From NCBI RefSeq assembly GCF_048128805.1, contig NC_136017.1, positions 14,966,307-15,030,306 on the forward strand: 64,000 bases of DNA, in the 5' to 3' direction. The position numbers and the translations under genes are program-made. Below are positions 23,363 to 33,908 of the stretch, piece by piece (the first letter of the stretch is position 1; the number at the start of each line of letters is the position of its first letter). Below the pieces are notes generated by a model, which saw nothing but the letters and a program-made list of their open reading frames with translations, made no database searches and was not told where the DNA came from. This stretch comes from Centroberyx gerrardi. Its lineage: Eukaryota; Chordata; Actinopteri; Beryciformes; Berycidae.

Positions 23363-26300
23363 ATGTCACAGGTAATGTAATTGTTTGAATACTAGCAAAC
23401 CAGAGCCTTTTCTTTTGTGTGACTATCGGTACTAGCTTGTTGCTAAAACTAGCCCGTGAGTAAAAATGTCCTCTGCTTTAAATAGTTATTCTCCCTTCAG
23501 TAACTCTTTGTAGTTTCAATTATAAAGTAACTTTGAGTTGGATTTTGAAGTGCGTTTGGTTGCCTACAGAAAAAACTATTCGATTTATCCCATGTTGAGA
23601 GGTCAACTGTGTTTAAATGTTTTTCAGTATCACATCACCATACGGGAGAGGAGCCAGCTGCCCCCGGTGCAGAAATGCACACAGTGTTGTTCGTTATACC
23701 ACTGTCCGCTGTGCAGCTCGGACATCTACAAACCCACACACAGATATAAAGTCAACAAACATCTCAACAGTCACATTTCAAGAGCCATTCAGCATCAAGG
23801 TACTGTATGTCGTGTGTTAGGGTCGGCACGTGCCGTTTTCTCTACTATGGAGAGAGACTCAAACCAAACTCCTTTCAAAAATAGGGCAGTTTATTGTGTC
23901 CTTGTTCATTGGCGTACGTGTATACCGTGAATAACATGACTTAAGACCTTTTACGCATTAAAGAGAACCACTTCTCAATTCGGCGTACTCCCAGTACAAC
24001 AAGCACCACTTTTTCCCACTAAACTCTCGCCTCTACGTGTTGGTCCACCTGTTATTCCCATAATCTTTCTCAGTCAAAATATACAGTGGATGGCGGTAGC
24101 GAGCAGTGCGAAGCAGTTATAAAAGTTGGGATTTTATTTAAATTGAGTGCTGCTTGGTGAATCTTCTATGTGCCGAATATACCAGAACACCCTAACGATT
24201 CGTTAAAGGTCTTCAGTGATGGTCTACCACGTATGTACGTTTGCATAAAAACAAGGCAACATTAAATTGACACATTTCTGAATGGAGTTTGGCCTCCTGT
24301 ACTCTACACGCGAGAACGGCACCAATGTGTGTGTGCGCGCGCGATTCAGTTTCCTCTGTAGCTCAATTCCTTGGAGTAAGCCTATTTGACAAACAGAAAA
24401 TAGGTTGCACCAAATCTTAAACATCTGACTAGAATATTCGACCTAAAAGAAGGATACATAGGCTATAATACAATAATGCTTAGTTAATTACTGCAAAAAT
24501 GTGAGCATCTCGTCTCCCCTGTGAATGTAAGTCATTCTGAGAAATGCCAGAAAATGCAGTGAAACGCCTGGATAACATACATTAAAATACCAGCTGAGGT
24601 CTTACTGTGAAAGTATGAAATATGTATGTGAGACACATTCCAACTGACAGCTGAAGTGCTTTTAATGGTATTTATCACCAAGCATCTTCCAATTATTAAA
24701 AGAATAGCCTACTATTTTCACATATGTCTTTATTTTCATATGCAGTTGGTCTTTCGCTCTACCCATTGAGCTCCTGTTTACTGCATTGCACTGTTTTCAC
24801 TCATATTTAATTGGCTGTATCAACAACTATAGTGATGTATTAACTCCATTTCATTTCCCCACCCACAGGCTATAATATCTGCAAGTGCAATCTTGGATGC
24901 AGGCCAGAAGCTCATTTCCACTGTTTTTGCGAGAAGCTGTTTTTGAATCGTAATCAGTTCATTCATCATCTGAACACAAAACACCAGGCTGTTCCTACGT
25001 TGCATCCCTCTGTCTCCTCTGGTGTTGAGGATGAGGAGGGTGATGACGACGATGGCCCCGCACAGCTGACTTCACCTTTGTTTCCGTCATCAGCTGATCA
25101 GCCATACGCTCTTCCAAGCCTAACCACTGATGCACTCAGATCACCGGCAGCTAACGTTGAACCTGACGTGAATTGGACATCAGCAAGTGATGCTCCAGTG
25201 AAGTTTTGTCCAGCAAAAACCGAGCCAAAAAATCGTGTAGCGTGCCCACAATGCAACTTGGTAGTTAACAAGAAAAGCCTGAGCAAACACATCCAGATGA
25301 AACATCCTGACAGAACTGCATATGTTACCTCCAGTTCACACCTGAGAGGTCAGTGCCTTTTTCTACAAGTTTTATTTAACCTTTATTCAACAAGCTGGGT
25401 CATTTAAGAACAAATTATCATTATTGTTTTTTTCATTTGTGAATCAGCATGAATCATGGTGTTTTTTGTTGTAGGTGCCATTAACCTACCAACAGAATTT
25501 CCAGGAGGATCAGAGCGTCACCAGGGTGCCACACGTAAGCCAAGCTCAGACTACATGGAAAAATCCATTTAAAACAGATTTTTTGTAGTAATTTCGAGAC
25601 ATTTTAGAACTCATAATCAAGTATTTTTAAGTTTTTATTTACCTAACAGAAATTTCTACAGTAGTATCCTATGTTGCCAAGAAGTGGCTCCTGTCTGTTA
25701 GCGAGCAAATATGACTGGTAACCAAGGCAGTAGAAGTCTGTCTTTGATTGGCTGCCATGCGACAACATTTATCTTAACCAGTCATTTAGTCTAGTATTGA
25801 GTCTTAAAATCTTCCATATCTTAAAAAAGTAAAAATAAAAAGGCCAATGCGGCGAGATAATTTCACTTGTTTCCAATGCAAATCACATTGATTCAAGAGT
25901 TTTCTTGAATCAAGTGACACCTGATTGCAAGATAGTCTCTTGTTTCCTGAAAGAAGTAAAACTGCATTTGAAAGAAGTGGAATTATGTCACTACATTTGA
26001 ATTTTTTCACTTCCTTTAAGTAGAAAGGAAGTAATAATAGACTAAATGACTTGTTAAAGGAATAGTTCACCCAAAAATGAAAATTCTGTCATCATCTATT
26101 GTTTTGGAGAAGGCTGCTATGGAGTTGTGCTGGCAACCTCCCTGTGTGTTATATGGACAAACTTCACCTGTGTTTCAACTGGCATGAGGGTGAGTAGATG
26201 ATGACAGAATTTTCATTTTTGGGTGAACTATTCCTTTAAGATCCATATTTTTTGCAGTGTACCTCCCAAAAGACCAAAGTCAATGACACTCTAGTTCCAA

Positions 26301-29300
26301 GCTCACCAGTAGCCACTAACCTACTAACACTGGAGTGAACTCATAGCGGGTAAGACCCAGTCCGGGGCCGTGGAACATGTGCCGACTGTCTCGTTTTACT
26401 ATTTGACAGCGGTGCAGCTGGAGATCCTGACCCAGCTGAGAGTTCTCCAGCAGCAGCAGAGCCAGATCCTGCTGCTGCTCCAGAAGCTCACCAACACAGA
26501 CAGCGGTCCTGACCCCGCCCCGGCCGGCCTGGAGGACTCGTTCCCCATCACCGACGAGGACGGACTCGCCGCCTTGGAGCTGAAGCTCAGCGAAGACCCA
26601 GACTTGAAAAATAGGCTGGTGAGTAGATGCAGTACTGTCAGTACTTCTGAGCTTACACCTAGTTTTGTAAATTCCTCTACAGTTCCTTACTGTTTCTGGC
26701 TTCAGATGAGTTTTTTCGGGAGCGCAGAGGGAGTCCCCATCGATCAGACAGTCCAGAGAATACTGGAGAGGATGCTGTCCAACCCATTTGCAAGGAGAAT
26801 GAGCTGGAAAGGGGAAAACAATAAGGTGTCATTTGCTTCGTCGTCTCTGAAGGAAATTGTAAATGGTGAGTGATTTGGGTAATTAGGGGTCCAAGCACCG
26901 AAGGTGCTGGAACCCTATTGTGTTTGTAAGGATTCTTCTTCTTCTTATTATTATTTTTCTCCGCTAAAAGTATGTGCTGCTCAGAAACCGTAAGTCCCAG
27001 AGCAACCACATTTGGAAGGTGGGTTCCTATGGCCCCCCACTACTCAGGCAAGGCCATTCACCCATGTGGTGGCGCTATAACAAGCAACTTTACGTTTTGG
27101 GCTATAACTTCTGAACCATAGGTCGTAGAATCAAAATTCCTTTTCCACTAGATTCTGCATCTATCTGCATAGGCCACGCCCATTTCCGTCTACTAGAATT
27201 TCCGTCATTTTGAATTTTGTCCAAAACTTTCGCTACTCCTCCTAGGCCGTTCATCCGATTCACACGAAACTTGTGTGTGCAGAATCTTGGGACCGTCCTC
27301 TTTCAAAGTTGCATAAGGGTTATTGATAGGTCAAATAGTTTGGTTTTTATCAGCCGATAAACTTTTAACGAAACATGACCTTACACAAAATTGGCCATAA
27401 CTCTTGACCATTCATCTAATCAAGCTAAAATTTTAACACATGTTGAGAAGTGTTGCTTGAGCATGCCCCCAAAAGCATTTGGAGTTCCATCACTAGTGGG
27501 CGCTATAAATGCAAAAAGTTTATATCTCGTAATCGGCTACATGGATTCGTACGAAATTCGGTTCGCACGATCTAGGGTCATGACTTAGTCGATGCATAAA
27601 ATTTGGTAATGATTGATTAAAGTGGGTGTGGCTTATTACAACAAATCTAAATTTCTAGACATTTCACATTCCAAAATTCAAAAAATCTAAATAAATCACC
27701 TGTACGTCCTACAGAGCTGAAATTTTTTCAGCACATCCACTGAATTGTGACAAAAGTTTGCCTCACTGCAACCTATGGTCAATTCAGAAGTCCCTCACAC
27801 AGACACAGACATTCTCTAGATGGTAGATATCAAGTGTGTCAAATGGTGTTCAAATCGGTCAAACTGTGAGTCCACAGTGATATTCAATATCTTACTGTAA
27901 TTAGTACTGTATGCACATCATTTTCTATTTCGCCAAATGTTTGATCAAACTTCACCAAAATATTTGACAATACACCTGGAACCAGCAGAATGAAGTTGGC
28001 ATTGTTGGCAAGTCCAACTTGCCAACAATGTAGCAATGCATGCATGTGGTATGTTTTCAAGTGCTTATTGAGGTCATTAAGTTGAAGGTTGCCTATTGTG
28101 ACCCTGTGAAAATTTCTTTTTATTATTATTATTATTATTTTATTATTTATTTATTTATTTTTTATTATTCTCTGCTAAAAGTGTTTGTGCAGCAAAAACC
28201 GTAAGACCTAGAAACACCAAAAATTGGCAGGTGGATTGCAAACTCCACCCACTACTCAGTTTTCCCCACTGTGTCACACACCAGAGTGGAAGTTGGTAGA
28301 GTTGTAAAGCTCAGGTCTTTGGACCACAAAGTTGTGAGTTCAAGTCCCTGATGAACTGTGCCCATTTTGAAGTTTCATGAAAAGTAAATCAACACTAAAT
28401 CACAGAGTGTAGAAAACTCAAAGCAGGTGTTTGACATCATCTGTCAATTGCAAAATACCTGATTGGCATCACTGATTGGGGTGTGGCCAGACCTTTCAAC
28501 CCATAGAGAGCAGTGCAGCAGCGGCTTTCTGGCCCATGTGATTTAGTATTGTTTTATTTGTTAATGGAGAGTACTACAATGTTTTATAAAGTGATTAGCG
28601 CTGTCAATCATAGGCTGCAGTATCACAATACTTCTCCCTTTAGTTATTTTCCCCTCTGTATCCCTGTAACAGGAGATTAGCTCAGAAGGTAAAGTGTCTG
28701 CCTCTCGTGTGGAAGGGTGAGGTTCAAATCCAGGCTTGTCCTTTCTAAAGTCATTAGTTGTCAAGAACAAGTGGTATGTGTTCTAATATAAAGTCTGGCC
28801 ATTGTGAATAACTTCAACAATGTGGTTGCGATGAACTTGATAGAAGTCACGGGCCAACACAAAAGCCGGTGTTAGACTGCATGTTTGATCTTCACAACAT
28901 GTCAGTTTTTGTGTGTGTCTTTCTACCTTCTGTAATGTTTTGTCTATCTGTCTGTCTTATCAAATTGTGCTTGGACCCCTCTATCGCCGCTTGTGGCTAT
29001 ATTTAGGTTTACTTTCTCTCCATTGCATGTCAATGAGACTTGTCGAAATGCACATAAAGCAGCCCAGTTGCTATAGACAAGGTTTAGGTTAAAGCCAGAA
29101 TAGACTAGGAACTGGTTAACAGTTAAGAACTTTGAATTACAGATGTCTTTTCCTATAATTACAATGTAAGAATAAGAATGAATTCACTTGCTAAGACAAG
29201 TACATGTACAGGAATTTGTTTTGGTGACAGTAGTGTAAGCATTTATTATGATTAATATAATAGCATAAGATCATAATATCTACCATCTTTTAGAGTAAGT

Positions 29301-29663
29301 GACATATATATTCTGTGTCCATTGCAGAGTCAGTGAGGAGGAACAGTGTGTGTGCCAGAGCGGCAGACACAGCGGTGGAGTCTGCTGTGAGGAGGTGGCT
29401 GCAGCAGGCTGGAGAGAGGGAGGAGGGAGGAGAGGAAAGAGAAGAGGTGAGTGTATCTCCTACATCATGGACTCTACCTGAAAGCTCATACTGTCTTCTT
29501 TTCAGTAGAGAAAGCAAACTCAGAACATTTTGAATTTAAATGGCAATAAAATGCTCCAATTTCAGATCACAGTTCCTGTTTGCATTGGGATTAATGTGCA
29601 TTCCTACTCCATATCATCATAACAAAACTGAAGCATTGTCTGTCTTTTCTGTAGCATCAATAA
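23363..29663 (+). CDS. C2H2-type zinc-finger protein with C-terminal DUF4806 domain
   Basis: Exons: 23363-23371 (MSQ, tentative), 23628-23799, 24869-25348, 25475-25534, 26410-26618, 26706-26865, 29328-29446, and a last exon tentatively from 29655 ending at the TAA 29661-29663. All keep phase, giving about 405 aa. Finger-like units: residues 29-52 (CPLC...HLNSH), 79-99 (CFC...HHLNTKH) and 187-206 (CPQC...HIQMKH). An acidic patch lies at about 113-123. The C-terminal third resembles DUF4806: LAALELKLSEDPDLKNRL, IDQTVQRILERMLSNPFA, MSWKG, then a basic, Trp-containing helix (VESAVRRWLQQA). DUF4806 is of unknown function; zinc fingers suggest nucleic-acid binding or a domesticated mobile-element protein, which is inference. 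AATAAA follows at 29944-29949. The first and last exons are the weak points: alternatives are an exon from 29799, or read-through at 29447. Confidence 0.72.
23864..24292. mobile_element. Inverted-repeat element, copy A
   Basis: The left end CCAAACTCCTTTCAAAAAT is inverted at the right end ACATTTCTGAATGGAGTTTGG, about 430 bp apart. It shares both ends and several interior words (CAATTCGGC, TGCCGAAT) with copy B in nudt15 intron 1. No coding capacity; probably a non-autonomous DNA transposon in intron 2 of the DUF4806 gene. Confidence 0.65.
26054..26239. mobile_element. TTAA-flanked MITE (piggyBac-like)
   Basis: TTAA at both edges, then long near-perfect inverted arms of about 40 nt (AAAGGAATAGTTCACCCAAA ... 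TTTGGGTGAACTATTCCTTT). The loop is about 95 nt. This palindromic type is common in fish genomes. It lies in an intron of the DUF4806 gene. Confidence 0.75.
28281..28355 (+). repeat. tRNA-like segment
   Basis: It contains TTGGTAGAG (box A-like) and GAGTTCAAGTCC (box B-like) at tRNA spacing. The arms do not pair well enough for a functional tRNA, so this is most likely a SINE or tRNA relic. Confidence 0.35.
28671..28742 (+). repeat. tRNA-derived segment (Thr-CGT-like)
   Basis: ATTAGCTCAGAAGG resembles box A and GAGGTTCAAATCC box B, with TCTCGTGTG in the anticodon-loop position. Acceptor-stem pairing is poor. It is probably a tRNA pseudogene or SINE head within the 2.1-kb repeat. Confidence 0.4.
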
Positions 29664-31191
29664 TCTACTTTTCTGGAACCAGAGAAATGCTGGTAAGTGA
29701 ATATTCAAACTTTACAAGCTATAATCACTCTATTGTATCTGTTTCTTACACAATCAGTCAATAACTGACTAAAAAAGTCTTTATCTCTCTTTTCTCAGGG
29801 AGAAGAGACTTGTGTCTATAGGACCTTGGACCATTCTTTTGCACACGCATTCATTCTTTCTCTCTCTCTCTGTTTTTCTCTCGTCACATTCTGTTTTCAT
29901 TGAATTACATGACTGAGTTGATTGAATTAAAGTAACTGAGTTCAATAAAACTTGTGTTCCAACAGTTTAAGTCTGGTTCAGCAAGGTTCAGCAGGTAACT
30001 GTTTCACTACTGTGTCTTGCTACTTTGGATGTAAAATGCCACTGAATATGAGATTCAAGTGCAGATTGTCAGCTTTAATTGGAAGGTATTTTCAGCCAGA
30101 GCGGATGAATGGTTAAAGAGCTGCAGCTTTCATGTTTTTTCTCCGCTGCACTGTCACGGTCTGAGATTATATTCAGTGAAGAAGCCATTTTTCATTGTCA
30201 GAAATTAATATGCAGTGATGTCTAGAAGTCTGCAATCCATACACTTCACCAGATGCTTCATCTGCTGGCAGGCTCTCTTTCCAGGCTAGTTTTGCATTTC
30301 ATATTAGGATTTAGATGTGACGAGGCTGAGGAAGAAGGAAGCACACAATTAGCATAAATGGGAACAAGTAAGCACTGTTCTACATTATCCAGCACTGAAT
30401 CGCAATTACTATTACATTATTCACACATGCATAGATGTGGCCCTGTTTCTGCAGCATGTAGTCCATCCTTTTTCTATCTCTTGTGGCATGGTTTCAGTTG
30501 CATGGTTAAAGGCCAGTACAGTTGGCCCAGAAATAAATAAATAAAATATCTAATATAGAGCCACCATGTCTAAACTAAGTGATTATATAATTTACCTGAT
30601 ATTAATACCAGCAATGATTACAGTTAAACTATCCCAACTAACATTGTTGACCGAAATACACAGTAAGCATTATCTGTCACTAGGTGGCAGTGTCCACCTC
30701 TGTCCATGCAGTAACATATTCAGATTTAATTTATATCAGGTTTTCCTCCTTAAAACATTTCCTTCAATAAAAGTTAAGGCTTACAAGGATTTATATGAAA
30801 ACTGTTGACCACGTGATGTATACAACACAACCTTATGTTGTAGCCAAAGAGCCTACACTGTCAAGATAGTTCACATCCTAGCCCAGCCGATGGAGACCCA
30901 CCTGCTGAATAAAATTGTTTTTTAACAATAGAAAGGCGCCTATCTGTATCTTACGGGGATACTACGCTATTTGACTTAATCAAATGAAAAGTTACTAGAC
31001 CGAATGTGAGACAATAAGAGTAGGGTCTAGTCTCCCTAACGGATTTAAGCGAAAACGGAAATAGGCAGGAGTGAAACCTCTCGCTTCGCTTGGATACTCT
31101 CTGGTGTAGCAGCCTATCCTACAAGGAGAGCACACTGGAGCTTGTTTACATCTTTTTAATGTATTTTTAACCCATTCTCTGGTTTGGCCAG
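29664..31191. other. Gap between the DUF4806 gene and nudt15
   Basis: The 3' UTR of the DUF4806 gene likely ends after AATAAA at 29944-29949. A CTCF-like motif is at 30677-30691. The rest is AT-rich with no gene. Confidence 0.5.
30677..30691 (+). promoter_or_regulatory. CTCF-like motif
   Basis: TCACTAGGTGGCAGT matches the CTCF core with one mismatch, about 500 nt upstream of the nudt15 start. Confidence 0.35.
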
Positions 31192-33044
31192 ATGTCAGAG
31201 AAGGCTGTGAAGCGCCCAGGGGTGGGAGTCGGGGTGCTGGTAACAGACTCGTCCCACCCAAACTGTGTTCTTCTTGGAAAACGGAGAAGTGCAATGGGTA
31301 AAGGAACATACCAGCTTCCCGGTGGACACTTGGAGTTTGGGTAGGTGGGTATCCCGGTACTCGCTAAACTCCATTCAAAAACCGGGCAATGCTTATCGGC
31401 AAAGTTACCTACCTTATATATTACGTAGCTACCGTATATTACTTTGGGCCGTTTTTGACTTCTTCAGCAGCCAATCGTCAATTCGGCTTACGTATAATCC
31501 ACCAAGCAGGTCTTACTTTAACAAAATGTCAACTTAGGTTTCCGCCACCGATGTATTTTGATAGAAGAAGAATTATGGAAATAACAGGCGATACCATCTC
31601 TAAAGATTGAAATTTTATCGAAATAAGATATACTTGGTGGATTATCTGTCTGCCGAATCACCTAAAGTGTACATTTAAGATTCAGAAATGTCCTCAAGTT
31701 ATATTGTTCCACCATGTCTGCTTGCAAGTAAGCAAGGCAGTGTTAATTGCCACATTTTTGAATGGAGTTTGGCGCGTGTATTCTAGAGCACGGAACGTAT
31801 CAGGGCTAGGTGGTCAGTTTGATGTTCTTCATTAAAGGCACAGTCAAAGACATTTCAAAGTAGTGGTCAGTTGAAATGGAGACAATGGCCTTAATATCTT
31901 AAATACCCCACTAATGTTATGATGATAGACTGAGGCTAGCTTATTATGATACGTCTTAGATAGATTTACAAAACAATTTGGTTTAAAGCAGACTTCAAAC
32001 AAGCAACCTCAAGCTCATAGGAAATGTGGTGATTCAATACACTAAACCCTAATCTATGGCAGGCAGTTCAAACCAAAACTCCCAAACCTGCTTATATGAG
32101 TGAATTTCTGGGGACAAAGTGGAGTAACGACTGAAAAGATATTAGCATTTGGTCAGTGTGATAACAGAACATTGGACCTGAATGCTCCCCTGTTTTTTTT
32201 TTTTAGATATGGCTTCCATATAAATCTCTGGGGATTTTCGCTTGATCATTGCTCTCTATTATAACTGATAAAAAAATGCCAGATCAGCTGTGGTCTTTCC
32301 TAGGCCAAGGTATGGCAAGTGCCACATCTTGCCATCCTAAAGTGACACCAATGATAGGAAACAGTGGCCTCAGCACTCTCGCTGTAATGTTATTTATAGA
32401 GCTCTTGATAAAAGAGTCTGACAAACAGCAGTTTAGAACTAAAGCAAACAGATCCGACAGCCACACGTGGCGAGTACTAATAATGTCAAATTCTGTTTGC
32501 AAGCATTAGATCAAAACGTGGAAATCCAAAAAGACAAATACTTATTGTACATTAAAAGTGAAATGGTGACCTTTAGTGGCTTTAAGTAAATCATGATGAC
32601 TGCCAGTGGATATGACCCTGATTTCCATGTCGTTGAAAGGGAGACGTGGGAGGAGTGCGCTCACAGGGAGGTGATGGAGGAGGCAGGGGTGCGTTTGGTG
32701 AACGTCCATTTTGCCTCTGTGGTGAACTCCATCAGGCTGGAGGAGCAGTACCACTACGTCACCATTATCATGCAAGGGGAACTGGACAGGGAACACCCAG
32801 CGGAGCCAGCCAACCTGGAGCCAGAGAAGAACGAGGGTATGAGGGACAAAAAGTGGAGTTAGTGTTTACCGTTGTGCCCTGTTACACAAAATAATAGAGC
32901 ATGTGCGTCCCTTTCCCTCCCAGGCTGGACGTGGACGCGGTGGGACCAGTTTCCCCTGACGAGCAGCTCTTCCTGCCGCTGGCCTGTCTGAGACAACAAG
33001 GCTTCCAGCCATTCAGCAACACAGTAACCAACACACAGGCCTGA
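31192..33044 (+). CDS. nudt15: Nudix hydrolase 15 (nucleotide triphosphate diphosphatase), last exon frameshifted
   Basis: NUDT15 hydrolyses modified purine nucleotides, including thio-dGTP, to monophosphates. Exons: 31192-31340, 32640-32836 and 32924-33044. The protein starts [17 protein letters not shown] and has [10 protein letters not shown] joined to [16 protein letters not shown], a complete Nudix box (residues 45-67) split by intron 1. [10 protein letters not shown] and [11 protein letters not shown] are also typical. The last exon reads [11 protein letters not shown] in frame, then breaks: family-like sequence [17 protein letters not shown] resumes one base out of register at about 32955. 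Read straight, translation ends at 32989-32991; the family-like frame ends at the TGA 33042-33044. This is either an indel in a TTTCCCC run (assembly error) or a real truncation. AATAAA is at 33098-33103. Confidence 0.85.
31364..31772. mobile_element. Inverted-repeat element, copy B
   Basis: TAAACTCCATTCAAAAA at the left is inverted as TTTTTGAATGGAGTTT at the right, about 410 bp apart, in nudt15 intron 1. Interior words match copy A at 23864-24292. No coding capacity. Confidence 0.65.
31773..32639 (+). other. Remainder of nudt15 intron 1
   Basis: No coding signal. AT-rich sequence with a short T run near 32195. Confidence 0.5.
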
Positions 33045-33908
33045 AACTCACGCTGTTACACTGGGAAACCACACAGACTCTTCTGACTTTCCCGCAAAAT
33101 AAACCACAAAGACCTCTTCAAAACCAAACCTATCCCTTTAATGTTTACATGAATGGTCAGTTTTCATATGTGCTTTTTCTTAAACATCATGTTATTCTGT
33201 TATGGTACATACTGTAATTTTTGCCAATATTATAAACTGTTGATACACATTGTAGACCATTTATGCATTCTGTATTTCACCCGTTTATATCATATTAATT
33301 CAGAGCAAATTACAAGAGCTGATGTTTCCATCCAAATGTCTCCTCAAATGTTGCAAAAAAAAAAAAAAATGCAATTTAGATGGGTTTTCATCACCTGCGT
33401 TTAAGTGAACAAATAGGATTCCTGAATGTAAAAAAGAAAATAAAAATGGAAAGTATTTCAAGAATTAATTCATAATGGGACACAACATGGCATAACGTCT
33501 TTAATGTCTCAAGTGAGTGAAACATGCATTATTTGTTTACAAACTAATATATTTCATAATTTGTATACTGTAGGTTTAGTGCAGCTGTTGACCAGGTCTT
33601 GCATTTGGAAATTTCAATACATTTTTAATTATGTGTGTACATGGAATACCAACATAGAGAGGTCTTAATTTGAAGTAAATGATGACTGAAATAACTAAAA
33701 TGACTCCCACGTGTAAAAGCTTTATATTTTCAACTCAGAATAGAAGAGAGGAATAAAAAAATGATTACAATCATTGAGGTGACATTGAGGTACAGTATTT
33801 GTTTTAAAAAAAACAATACTGATAGGCTTCTCAGATATTCTTTTCTTCTCAGATACTGACACACATTCAACCCTCGTCCATTTTCCCCCTCATGCAGTTT
33901 TCCCCATC
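33045..33908. other. Convergent 3' region of nudt15 and cpo
   Basis: No gene. It holds the nudt15 AATAAA at 33098-33103 and an A run at about 33356-33369. ATTAAA occurs on the minus strand at about 33500 and 33620 as possible cpo 3' ends. Confidence 0.5.

Larger units (their letters stand above)
26886..28979. mobile_element. 2.1-kb repeat bounded by 13-bp inverted ends
   Basis: GGGGTCCAAGCAC at 26886-26898 is exactly inverted at 28967-28979. It fills most of the intron between exons 26706-26865 and 29328-29446. The interior holds (ATT)n tracts, two related blocks around 'CTAAAAGT...AAACCGTAAG' (about 26960 and 28175), two tRNA-like segments and a perfect 13-bp hairpin (28000-28030). There is no long frame, so it is non-autonomous or a nest of insertions. 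A clear target duplication is not visible. Confidence 0.55.

Noticed and set aside
28671-28742. Functional tRNA gene
   Set aside because: Box A and B-like words exist but the acceptor and anticodon stems do not pair properly, and it sits inside a repeat.
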